Source: Solea solea
Taxonomy: Eukaryota; Chordata; Actinopteri; Pleuronectiformes; Soleidae
Assembly: GCF_958295425.1 (NCBI RefSeq)
Contig: NC_081150.1
Span: forward strand, 1,630,001-1,694,000
DNA length: 64,000 nucleotides
Direction: 5' to 3'
Shown here: positions 1 to 11,410 of the stretch, in pieces
Position numbering within the stretch: the stretch's first letter is position 1
Layout of the letters: every line of letters begins with the position of its first letter
The notes under the pieces: model-generated
What the model was told of the DNA's origin: nothing
Seen by the model: the letters and a program-made list of their open reading frames with translations, nothing else
Databases searched by the model: none
Made by a program: the position numbers and the translations under genes

Positions 1-1190
1 CCATAGGCAATCACATACATGAACACAGACTGACTGTGGTCACGCAAAGAAAGTCAGTGTGAGGGAAATCCATAACCCTCTGTCTGTGATATTATTTATT
101 ATAAACATAGAGTCATTGCTAGTTGAAATAGTTGAAAGTGCCGTTGTTAGGAGATCATGTTATTTTACAGACTGAGTTCCAGTGTTTATTATCTGCCAGT
201 AAGAAGCCAACCAGAGCCTGGTGCAACTCAAACTATAGATAATTATGATCATTCCATCATTATCATGATCATTATAGATCATTCCAGAGAGAGGTTTTTC
301 CTCCTGATTCTGATTAAATATGTTAGAGGTCATTAGACAGATGATTATATGTGTCCTCTTTGAGGACTATTCTTCAGAAATGGAGGGAGTTTCAGGGTGT
401 GCACATGTCTGTCTTGATGTTGCCTCTGTTTGGCAAAGTAAGTTCAAATCAATTCCTCAAACTTAACTCATTAGAGACTTCAGGGCCTTCCTCACTGTTC
501 TCCAAAAAGTTGGTGGCAAAAATTCCCCAACAGTCAGGTCAGGGTCAGCCATCTGATGCATCTGATGATAACAACTCAGCCTTTTTGGTCCCAAATGTAT
601 TTGGAATGAACTGGAGTGAGACCTTACGTCAACATTGAACCTCATAAAGGTGGTGGGTGGGGTGGGGTTCAGGGCTCAGTTCAAGGACATTATTTATTGT
701 GGGTTTTAGGCTTCACTCTGCTTTATTCAGCCCTGTTTACGGCATAAGTTTACGGCAAATCTAGTCCCTTAGAAAGTTCTGAAAAACCAGTTGCACAAAA
801 CCCTGTTTAGTGTTAAGTGTTAGTAACTGGCATAGCAAAGACAGTGCAACACTTTGCAGCTACACTATTTTGTCAATTGTCATTGGAAACCAAATCAGAT
901 ACAAAGCAGATTGAATATTACATTAGTCAGTTTGGTAAGAGCACAACCCCAGGTGAGGGTATCATACTGTGTATAGCTGCAGTCACCTCGAGAGTCATCT
1001 ATCCTTCACCAACATTCATCAAAGGCATCTTTGAAGTCAGTGAACTGGTGGCTGGCTAAGACATTGGCTATAAAATAACTCCACAAATAAAATATTGTAA
1101 AGTTCAATTGCAAGTTTAAGTGTAACTACATCCCAAAAACTGCTTTTTTTCAAGTGAATGTGTATTTATTTATATTATTTGTGCAAAAGT
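1..1190. other. Unique AT-rich sequence, no gene seen
   Basis: I see no gene, RNA or recognised mobile element here. The only structure is a cluster of short GATCATT words around 245-290, including two direct copies of GATCATTCC. Reading frames are under 100 codons and have no recognisable domain. Confidence 0.5.
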
Positions 1191-1427
1191 AGAGGTTTTC
1201 TCCCACAGTACAAAAACATGCAATATGGGGATCAGGGCAATTGGACACTCAACATTGACTGTAGATGTGAGTGTCAGAGTGAATGGTTGTTTGTCTCTAT
1301 ATGTGTCCCTGTGATGGACTGGTGAACTGTCCAGGGTGTGACCCCGCCTATCGCTCTATGTCAGCTGAGACTGGCACAGCACCCCCCCACAAACCTCATG
1401 TGGAGGATAAAGTGCTAGAAAATGGAC
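1191..1427 (+). mobile_element. V-SINE copy, 5'-truncated
   Basis: The sequence follows the fish V-SINE body and tail in order: a 'ttctcccacagta' segment, 'aaaaacatgca', 'gtgagtgtcagagtgaatgg', then the diagnostic tail block with 'ctgtgatggactggtga' and 'gtccagggtgtgaccccgcc'. It ends near 'agaaaatgga'. The tRNA-like head is missing. The tail type is shared with L2-clade LINEs, which would have supplied the reverse transcriptase. Related copies in this window lie at 9.08, 31.89, 52.44 and 62.29 kb. Family name is from memory. Confidence 0.75.
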
Positions 1428-3252
1428 AACTAAGAAATATCTAAGAAGAATTTGATTTGCACAGTCAAAAAGTATTAAGCCCAGTAAGGTGTAACTGTGG
1501 CTTTGAGGTGGAATTTAAGGATATTTATGTGCGGTCCATTAAGTCATCAGGTCTCTGTCTAAATCCCACCCTCCTCATGAAGGTAGTGAAGTTCTCACAA
1601 AAAAAACATAGTGTGTAAAATCAAGATAGGTGCCTAGGGTGGAATAAACATGCTGAACTGAGGATTTAGGATGGGCCCAGTCTGGGCAGACACCCCACAC
1701 ATCCTCTCTCTCTCCACAGCCCCACAGGCCTGGGCTCTCCCCCCTCTCTAAGGTCATAAACTACACATTTGCTGGCAACGATAAGTTCAAACCTCAACAG
1801 GCACATAAAATCAGACATGGTATTGTTTCAACTCCAAAAACACTTTCTATGTGTACTGATGCAGGGGTGTGTTGTGTGTGTGTGTGTGTGTGTGTGTGAC
1901 TGTCCTTCTGAGCATGATGCATTATTTTTGTTCCATTTTTATTTCCATTTGGTTTGGTTTTGAATCAAGCTGGGAAAGCACTCCCGTGGGAACACCCTGT
2001 TTGTTTCTGTGGCCAAAAGGAGACAATGTGGCAGCATGTGAAGAATCAGTTGCCGGGCACCAGATGGGTTCTGGATGTACACACGGCTTTGTGAGAGGAG
2101 AATAGGAAAGGTGATTTGGGGGGGAGTATTCTGCACACAGATACTCAGCTCACGAAAGCGAGAGTTGATGGCTTGTTTCCTCTCACTCGAGCTTACACAG
2201 CAGGCATCTGAATGCAATGGTCTGTGTGCCACCTCAAACCAATCAACATCCGTCTTGTCTGGGCTGAGAAGAGAAATCTTCTCTGGACAACACTGATGTT
2301 TGGCTTCTTCCACTTTATATGTTAGTGTTTTTTCTTTGTTTTATTCAAACAGTTGTGTCAAAAGCAGGAGAGTGATGGTCTTCACGGGGGCAAGGATTAG
2401 TCTGTGTTAAAATGAATTATGTCACAAACCTTATGTATCAGCAAGTGCACCTGGCAGACACATGTAGCCCTGAAATCTCCTTCTGTTTCATGTAAATGCC
2501 ACATTCCACACTGGGTTTATTTTATCATCTTCCCTCCATACACAGCCAGAGAGCCCCTGTAGACTGGGTTAACCACTTTGTTTGTGGGTCTGTAAACCAT
2601 ACAAGATAAACTGATATCAAGGCATTAAGATGAGCTATTCACTGGTCCTCAAAGAGAGTTTAAATGTTCCCTACACACAAACCTGGGAAAACCATGTATG
2701 TACAGACCTGGTGTCATCATCATCTGTTCATACATGCATTTATCTTCATATGTGTCTCAGAAAGTCCAGAAGAATCACTAACACCTGGACTTTCTGACAT
2801 GAAGAAGCCTCAGTTCTGAACTGATAAGATGTGAAATGTCTTCAAGAAATCTAAAAGTCCAGATGCTACTGATTCAAAGACTTCTGAAAAACCTATATGA
2901 AGTTCTGACCTTAAGAACCTCAGGTCCTCAAGTCCAGTTGCTACTAACTAACTGTCTTCTGGAGAACTATGACCTGGATGAATGCGTATCTACACAGATA
3001 GTTTATCCATATTAAATTATAAGATGCAAAATCTATTACAACTAATTTAAGTGTATTTTTCTTCTCCATAATGAATACATGACTTACAAATCCACAGTGT
3101 AAGTTGAAAAACGTGTACTGTATGTGTTTCCATATCCTCAAGACATCAATAAAATATCACCAGCAAAGGTTTACACAGAATACAGTGAATGGAATGAGAC
3201 TAATGTTAAAGGTTAGAACCACTTCGACTTATTAAGAATGTATAAAATGTAT
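1428..3252. other. Unique sequence with one TG microsatellite, no gene seen
   Basis: No gene or transposon is recognised. A minus-strand reading frame of 124 codons at 1939-2313 has no domain, no splice context and runs antisense to two other open frames, so I treat it as chance. The only repeat is the TG tract listed separately. Confidence 0.45.
1872..1898 (+). repeat. (TG)n microsatellite
   Basis: A TG tract of about 13 units, perfect from 1874, in otherwise unique sequence. A short reading frame crossing it reads Cys-Val repeats, which is a product of the dinucleotide and not a protein. Confidence 0.95.
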
Positions 3253-3255
3253 TAA

Positions 3256-3322
<67 letters not shown>

Positions 3323-3342
3323 AATAATAATAATAATAATAA
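3253..3342. repeat. ATT/AAT microsatellite with strand switch
   Basis: About 68 bp of ATT/TTA units run to about 3321, then the repeat switches to AAT/TAA units for about 20 bp. The two halves are reverse complements, so the tract can fold on itself as a hairpin. Reading frames across it give Asn or Ile/Tyr homopolymers and are artefacts. Confidence 0.95.
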
Positions 3343-3608
3343 AAAAGACAGACACTTTTTTGAGTTTGCAATTCAACATGATGTAATGAAACCAAGCACA
3401 TTTCACAATAAAAGAACCGTTCATTTCTGGTAAGCAAGGAAAAAAACCTCAAAACCTTATTTTTGATAATGATCTTATCAATTAAAAGTTTGGCATTCAT
3501 AATGTACATTTTCGGTCTTCCGGATTCTTACCTGGCTAGACATAATCTTAATCTATCTGGAGACTAAAACAGATGAAAAAATAAGATACAAGAAATAACA
3601 CTTGAAAC

Positions 3609-3709
3609 TAGTGCTGGAGCGGAATGGGCTGTTGAGATTTTAGAGGCAGTCCAATATAATCCGATACTCGTTTTTTGGCTGATATCTGGCCGATATCTGA
3701 CCATCCCTA
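3609..3709. mobile_element. hAT-type MITE, 101 bp, with 8-bp target duplication
   Basis: The element runs from TAGTGCTGG to CCATCCCTA; the right end reads TAGGGATGG in reverse complement, giving short imperfect terminal inverted repeats. It is flanked by a perfect direct repeat CTTGAAAC at 3601-3608 and 3710-3717. An 8-bp duplication is the hallmark of hAT superfamily insertion. The body has the 'gatatctggc' words seen in other elements of this kind here. At 101 bp it has no coding capacity and would depend on a transposase in trans. Confidence 0.8.
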
Positions 3710-3717
3710 CTTGAAAC

Positions 3718-5815
3718 ATGATTGGTATTTGGTTAACTTCTGAAAGGATAAAGTAGTAAGATTTCTAAATGTTATTGCTATGAATCTTCAGCATATTCAA
3801 CTCACATTAGATGTTACCCCTATTTATTTTTTCTTTTATTTTCATCTCTTAAAAAAAGAAACTACCTTTAACCAAAAAACGCTGGATCATGATGTGAAAT
3901 GTGTTTTCAAAAAAAGATAATAATAGCCTTTGAGTTATTAGCCTAAGCACACTCTATTTGTCTGCGCTTAGATAAAAGTCTAGTCATATTTTATGACCAA
4001 TTAATGCAGAAACACATGGAATTCCCAGGGGTTGACACAGTTTTTCTTGCCACAGTGGAACTCTTGTGGCTGCAGTGGTGATTTGCCTGGTGTCAGCGAG
4101 GTAATTCTGCTATTTATAGAGGGTCATTAAGCTGTGAAAATCTCTCCTCACTGCAGACCTATCTACGCTACTGTGTCATATCGTACTGTAAAATTAAAGC
4201 AGAGGTCCAGTTCAGTCTGAATGTCTGGACCACTTAAAAGTCCATTATGTTCTGCTGGTGTCATTATTTTTAGTGAGCCAGCTCTGAAATGGGAGTTTAA
4301 AAAGAGATGGGACTTAATAAAACATTTGGATATTTTCCTTTCTTTAATATGAAGTGACTTATTCAAACAAATCTTGTATTATGCATGAACATATTGTAGC
4401 GCGTGTGGATTTATTGTATTCTGTATTTCACTGAACATTTGTATTCCGCAGGGCAACTATGTGGAGTCTTTCACACTTGGGGTCATGACTGGAAAAGACA
4501 GCAAACATTAGCAGTCGTCCTTCAGGTATTCTTTCTTACAGTGACTGCTTTAGGCTGGCCAATATATTTGCATTTAAATAAAAACAACACTGTATGTTTC
4601 TACCATTTGGTAAATAGTTTCACCTTGAAAATACAAGTTTGTTGCTTTTTACCGCTGTGTTTATCATGGAGAGACTACAGTAGACACAGACTGTAGTTTA
4701 ACTTTGAGAAATTTAGAATAACAGATCACAGTAGCAGCTCGACTTTCTCAAATATGCTGAACACCACAGAAAACAAAATTTAATTGCTGATGATGTAAAT
4801 AGTTTTTGTTCCAAAGTAATTTGGATTCACACTCATTTTTGGACGCGATACAAATTGAAACCTGCTGCAAGTGCAAATCGAGACAGAATAATACAATTAC
4901 TATACTTATAGTATAGTTTCATTGTAATGTGTTCAGTAGTTCTTTGTAGTTTATGTCTTGAGCTTGAGTAAGGGCTGATGCCCTTTTATCACTTTGTAGT
5001 AGCTTCTGTCTCTACCCTTTTTTTCTTTAGAATTGTTTATTTGAATTTCTTCAGACTTCAGTCAATCTAAATCTAATGAAACAAAGTGTTAAATAACATG
5101 AACGTAGTCCTATTGACTTAAACTGTGACTTATGTAGAAAGAAAATTCACAGTAAGCTGTAATCCATGCACAGTGGCTTAATGGTGAACATAATGTACTA
5201 GAAATTGTTTCATCATTACATTTGATTACATTTTATATCACTGCATTTATTTTGCTAGCTCTCTTCCCAACTATGTCTTTGCATTGAGGTGGAGACATAA
5301 GTTGCCAAAGAACACACAATAAAAGTCAGTGGGTCATGAAAAGCAAGAGCAGCACATAATCTGGACGACAAATGCTCATGCACCAGCCGTTTCCTGGACA
5401 CACGCAGCACATACCGTAACTTTTACCGTATTCTGAGCTGCTTTTTTCCATCATCAACCCAATCTATCAAACAGTATTAAAACCATTTAACTGCAACCAG
5501 TGCGGCAGTGATGAAATAAAGAGTGTTTTATGTGCGACATTAGTTGTATTGCTCTCTGAATCGCAGTGTAATGAAAACCGGGACACATATACACGCACAC
5601 AGCAACACCCTGAGGTTACAGCCACACAACTGAACTGCTGTTAAAACAAATGTGTACGCTTTGCTCCAAATGCAGCTTATGTCCACATCACCTTGAAACT
5701 TTAGACTCACAAAAATTGAGAAGATTCAAAACTCTATTTTTATTTGAAAATTTCGGGGCTGACTTTTAGTAAGGAAGAAACACTGACTTTTCAAAACAAT
5801 GACTCAGTTACCCAC
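3718..5815. other. Unique AT-rich sequence, no gene seen
   Basis: No mobile element, RNA gene or convincing exon is recognised in this stretch of about 2.1 kb. Reading frames are under 100 codons with no familiar motif. Confidence 0.45.
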
Positions 5816-6145
5816 TAGGGATGCCCGATATTATCATCATGATATCTGTATTGGAAGATATTGGCTTGAAAATGTATTATCAGATATCCACAAACATGCC
5901 AAGATCATCCAATCCGACTAACGACTAAAACAGGAGGCTCAATAAGCTGCTACCTCCTTGACTTCTAACAAATAGACTTTTTTTATTGTTTTTTTTGCAA
6001 AATCATAAAAAAAATACGTCAATTTCACCAGTGAAGAGACTAAAAGGAACTAAAGGGAAACAACGATTATATATTATTATTATTATTATTATTATTATAT
6101 TGGATACCTGATATTGGCATAAAATCCAATAATCATACATCCCTA
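5816..6145. mobile_element. TIR element, about 330 bp, hAT-like
   Basis: The left end reads TAGGGATGCCCGATATTATC. The right end ends in CATCCCTA, whose reverse complement starts TAGGGATGTATGATTATTGG. Both ends therefore open with TAGGGATG. The body is rich in 'gatatt' words and contains an ATT microsatellite at about 6070-6098. I could not find an exact 8-bp target duplication, so the copy is old or its ends are slightly misplaced. No transposase reading frame is present. Confidence 0.6.
6070..6098. repeat. (ATT)n microsatellite
   Basis: About 9-10 ATT units inside the TIR element at 5816-6145. It probably expanded after insertion. Confidence 0.9.
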
Positions 6146-7768
6146 GTTCACACAGTTTTCAGTTACAGCTCGTTGTCAATTTCTTTTCACCATTGTTTTT
6201 TCTGGGTCGTACTAAGTTTTGCATCTGATAGGGAGCTGAAACTCCCGTCTTTTATATCTGAAAATGCTGTTCTCAAATTAAAATGCTGATGTAGCACAAG
6301 ATTCATAACAACCCTCTTCAGTGTGTTGGTCCACACAGAGAGACTGATATTAAAATCATGTATCACCGACTGTTTCATAATGGGCAGAGGGCAACAAACG
6401 GCTATTTGGTGCAGTGAATTCTTGCTCTGCACAAAACCACAGATCACTTGTGTGTGGAGCTACTGTACATTCACATTATTCCCAAATTAATTCATGCATG
6501 TTTAAATCTGCGTGTGCATTTGCAAGGGCAGGCTCCAGTGTTTGGAAAGTCCTCTTAGACGCCAGGCTAGGATTTATTGCTGCACATGTTGCCTTAAACG
6601 GATGGAGCTCTCAGTGCTTTCACCGGTAAGAAGCGAAATGAGAAGAGAAAAGCTGAGAGACCCGCAGAGACACGGAATAAATTAGTCTCTGCTTCGAAAT
6701 GACCGGGAGAGCTGAGGAGGAAGGAAACATGATTTAGTGTCTTCTCCCTTCACCTTTTCAGAGCGGAGAAGCTGGTTGGAGCTATTACACCCTCTATCAT
6801 GCCCAGTCCCTTTGGAAAATGTGGGATGAGCTGCACTTCTCCTCCAACTGATCATCAAGGTGTGACATCAGGGATGCTTATGCATCAGAACTGGAAAGCA
6901 ACATTTATTGCAGTACAAGCTTATATAATCCTCCTCAATTACATTCTGCCAAGCAGAGAGTGGGAGATACACATGCAGCCGTAGCTAAACCATTTGTTTG
7001 CATGCCACTGTGTATTAAATCCAACTCCTATATAATCACACAATCATGTCATGGAATCTGAAGCATTTGTTTGCAGTTGCCAAATCTGCTCCTTTGTTAG
7101 TCTCCATCTGTCATAATACAGGACTGCAGTGTTTCCACATGTGGTTCTCCTGTTGTGAAGCGCTGGATGCAAATTACACGCCGACATATGCACAGAGTCA
7201 AAAAGATTTGTGCACACAGTATACGTCTCCTTTCTCGGTTTCTTGAATACGTGATGTAAAGCATTTGGAGGTTTCTTGTGTGCAGCAAAATCAACATGAG
7301 TTAACTCCCGTCTCTGAAAGTGACCTGTTTTTTTCTAGGGATTTGTTATGAAGTGCAAAAAAGACAATAGCATAGATAAGCGTGAGCGGTGGTGAATCCT
7401 CTACTGGCAGCCATGACACAGTTTGAAAGGTTTCTGTCGCATATGACTTCTCTGATGTGGTTATGTGAGAGGGTGAATCACTCACCGTCCATACAGATGT
7501 AATAACGCTTGTGTACATCACAGACACAAAGTAAGGTGTGAAAGACGACTGATCGTGCCATGGTATAAACTCTCAGATGGCATCACCGCGTCAGTGCCAA
7601 GACCTTTGGTTTTTACTGAAGATACACATTATATACATTTCAAAGTCATAGAGAGGGGATTTTGGCAATGCTTTCCAAAACTGGAGATACATTCTTAAGG
7701 AGTAAAACAACCTAATCAGATAAACTGTAATGTTACTGCTAGAGAGGAAAGTCATAAGCTAGCAAAAC
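6146..7768. other. Repeat-free sequence, no gene seen
   Basis: No repeat or gene is recognised. The part from about 6640 to 7000 has balanced base composition and is free of repeats. It could be conserved non-coding DNA, but nothing in a single sequence can show that. Short reading frames here have no domain. Confidence 0.4.
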
Positions 7769-7850
7769 TAGGGCTGCAACTAATGATTGATTATTTTTGG
7801 AGTTGACCAATTTGTTTGTTTTTTTATTCCATTAGTCATGATGGTTTCTG
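7769..7850 (+). mobile_element. hAT-type MITE left-end fragment
   Basis: The segment opens TAGGGCTGCAACTAATGATT and continues with 'gaccaatttgtttg'. This matches the start of the fish family seen more fully at 15929-16264 (TAGAGCTGCAACTAACGATT). No right end is visible within 1 kb, so this is a truncated copy; the right boundary is approximate. Confidence 0.55.
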
Positions 7851-9083
7851 TTTATTCAGAATAACCACTAGTAATGTTATTTACACAAACAAACAACAAA
7901 CAGGGAAGACAGCTACTCCTATAATCCACTGTGCTTGATACACAGCTTGATTAAATACTCCATTCCAAATGAGCCAATGTCCGGTCTATTTACTAACGTG
8001 TAACTTGTCAGAAATCTCACCACAATTAAATACCTTTGTAATATTCACTTAATATATAAGTGAGGAGTAGGAGACGGTGTAATAGGTCATGCTTTAAGCT
8101 GAAAGACTACAGTCAAGGAGCACAGAGGACATCACTTCAGCCCAGGGCAGAAGTGTCGGAAAACTTCAGGGTTTCCCCAACAGACATAAACTTGGTTCAT
8201 GCACAAAGGGTTTGGGGATTTAAATTCAAACAAATCCGCTTCAACAGCTTCACATTGAACAGATACTGCTCTGCTCCCACTGTCAGTCTCATTTAAACCC
8301 ACTAAGACTGTTTGTATGCTGATAAAAACAGACTATCAACCACGACTTAGCAGCAGCATTAGCTTCTCCACCCAGCACTGTCATTCTTAGTGTTTTTGGT
8401 GTTGACTTTTTAATTCTGTCTCCTGTGTGATGCTGTATATCCCAGATGAGCCACTAGTATCGAGAAATAAACTTTGGGGACGTACATTTAACCTAAAGAG
8501 GCTAATAATTGTTCCAATGTTATTTTCTCATGAGGAATGACTTCGACATTCTCCCAAAAGTAACTTTTCCATCAATACTTTGTATCTAATTATGAAGTAG
8601 CTGTTAAATCAGCGGGTCACGGGCTTTGAGACGAAGGGCTGTTGTTTCGAGTACAGTTGGTGTAAAAAATGGGAGAAAACACACCTACTGCCCCCAGTGC
8701 TTCCTGTAGTGCACTGCAGTTATTGAACATGCAGGCAATGTCTTAAACAGGTTCATGACAAATTTTAATAATCAACTTGGAATAGTGCAATTATTGAGGG
8801 CTATTTTCAGTCTTCACGGTAATGAAGGTGTCATCCACTGTGATGGCGCGCCTCCTTAATTGCTTTTATAAAAGTTTTTGGACAATATCATTTTTATAGG
8901 AAACATTGATTAGTGTTTTGATGATACACACGCGATTTATTGGCAATCACAGCAAAGAAATGCAATATCAGAGTTGCAAGTCTTATAATTAGACAGGCTG
9001 TTTATCCAGATGATCCAATTCACTTCATCAACAGGGAAAACTAAAAATGAGGTCACCGTCATGAGGTTTCCAGTCATAAATTA
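7851..9083. other. Unique sequence, no gene seen
   Basis: I see no gene, RNA or interspersed repeat here. A GGCGCGCC site at about 8844-8851 is the only short GC-rich feature. Confidence 0.45.
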
Positions 9084-9216
9084 AATCATCTATCAATCCA
9101 TTATCTGGGGGCCATAGAGAGGGTGGGATCCAATCACAGTGGGGCAAGAGGCAGGTCACACACCGGACAAGTCAATTAGAAATTCACTCTCAAATTTCAC
9201 TCAGTTGCAATTGCCC
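9084..9216 (-). mobile_element. V-SINE copy, tail part, minus strand
   Basis: Read on the minus strand it gives the V-SINE tail: 'gagagtgaatt', 'gacttgtccggtgtgtgacc', 'gcctcttgcccca', 'ggatcccaccc', then a terminal run of 'gatagatgat'. It is more diverged than the copy at 52.44-53.04 kb. The head is absent. Confidence 0.65.
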
Positions 9217-11410
9217 CATAACAAGAGCCAGAAGTTTTATTTTTTCATAATTATTTTTTGATTTATTTACAAGTGTTGTGTATTAATCAGGACTTAAACA
9301 TATTAGATACTTATTAATACCAGTATTCATGTCTATTTCTATTTAAACCTCCTTGTTGCTATGTTACCACAAACGCCAATCAAATTTGATGGCACCTACA
9401 CATATAAAACATAAGAGGTACGTTTCATACAAAGACTGAACCACAGAGTTAATGAAAGCTGACAGTTTACAGAGATGCGGTGTCTCTGTTAAGGTTTATG
9501 GTAAAGGTTGCTGTTGGTGTGCACACAGTCTCCACAGTCTGTCCCGCAGATGTGAGATAGCATGTCAGTCGTCTCTCAGCTCGTCCCTCACAGCAGATAA
9601 AGAGATCAATCAGAGTCTCAGCTGAAAAACAGATGTCAGGAATTCCCTTATGGCAGACAGCTGCTTCTGACTCGGAATATTCTGTTTTGGGCCAATATTT
9701 TGCAATCAAACGTAATTCATATTTCATACAGGCAGACTGGTGGTTTGGTGCTGACCTTGTTTAAAGACACAGGTAATGTACTCCGACACATAACCTCCTG
9801 TCTACAAAGGAAACATGGACAGCGGAAAACACAGTGTTTAATTTATACCTTTAACCATAGTTTGAAATTGCATTTATTTTATTCAAACGTTATTTTAAGA
9901 ATCACCTTTTTTGGCCCTCCTGCATGGTTCATCATTTAGAACAAAAAAAAGACTACTGTCAGTATAATAAATGTTATTCCTGAGAAAAAGGTCATCTGTC
10001 AGGCAGCCAATGGGTCTGGTTCCAATTTATTGAAGTCCACCCAGTGACAGGTTTAACACAACACAACACATGGTCAGGTCTGTGTATTACTTCATCATGT
10101 TTGTGCGTCTTCACAATGTAAAACATCTGTGCTTTGTTTATCACATCATGACAATTCTGTTTCTGAGTGGCAGCAACACTCCTGTCACTCAGTGTACGAT
10201 GTCAGACAGCTTGAATCGGAATCCAAGGTTACCTTGATTGTCTCGGATAAAAGGCGCAGCTGCATTTAAACTAAATCAAACACACGTACGCGCACTTGCT
10301 TGAAAATAAACCGAACCAAACTACAAGCAGACACAGAAGAGAAAATACATACTCATACCATGAATTTACAACATATTTTTGGTTTGCATACCAGCCAAGC
10401 AGAGGAATGGAACCTGTCAAGGTAGCTGCTTTTCATTAGACACAGAGAACGCAAGGGATTTTCCTCAGGCTGTCACAAGCGTGTGGTCATGGAGAATCTA
10501 AAAAGCTGAAACTAAGTTAAAGCTGCACTATGACCTGCACACACCATCCCACTGAAGTCCCATCACATCCCCACTCTTTGGATTTGATATATTATTAAGT
10601 TGAATTTTTTTTTAATTGAAGAAATCCATAATATCATGAAACTGAAAGTGAAGAGTCTTGAAAATGAAGCTGCAGATATGCAGACACAGTGTATACTGTT
10701 CAGACTGTTGTTATTTTTGTTTTGCTTTCAGGTTTGTTATTTGCACAGCTGTGCTTTGTTAAGCAGAAATGTAAAATCTGTTAAGTGTTTCATTGTTCAC
10801 AGTATTTCGGTTAAAGCGCCTGTGACATCACACATATGGCTGCGAGTTAAAACTGAGCATTTAGCACATTTTGTATAAACACCATTATACAGTATACTGC
10901 ACGTTACATTTAGCCCTAAAATATAGGGATATCATTTCTGGCATAAATGTATTGCACTAATTTATTAGAAAAATAAATACAATTGAAAGTTTAAATACAA
11001 GAATGACGCAGGATATTAGTGGTGCTCCACTGTTGTCCCCTCACAACGCTGGAATTTAAATGCCTTTCTCATTTCAGGTCATGTTGAATCAGGGCTAACT
11101 ACAAAAAGACAATGCAAATGTTTCTGATGTAAGTCTTGAGTTTAATTCACTTGTGTTCAGGGGCCTCTCTCCTGTCCTCGTCTGCCAGCAGCAGTTAGCA
11201 GAGCAGAGAACTCAGAGCATGACGACGAAGCCCATGATGAACCAAAGGCCAAAAAAAATCTATCATTTTGGATTCAAGTACAATGACGTCCAACCGACAA
11301 AAAGCTGGAGTTAAAAGTCATGAGGCAACACAAACAATCTGCATCAACACGCAGAGAGAACAGGTACAGAAATGAACAATAAAGACAAAGAGCTGAATGG
11401 CTGTCAAAAT
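9217..11410. other. Unique sequence up to the minisatellite, no gene seen
   Basis: About 2.2 kb without recognised repeats or exons. The last bases before the tandem array show no sign of a transposon edge, so the array appears to have arisen in unique sequence. Confidence 0.45.

Noticed and set aside
1939..2313. 124-codon minus-strand frame
   Set aside because: Length is within chance expectation for the window, overlapping plus-strand frames exist, and no domain or splice context is visible.
3206..3424. Frame with a run of Asn residues
   Set aside because: Translation of the ATT/AAT microsatellite.
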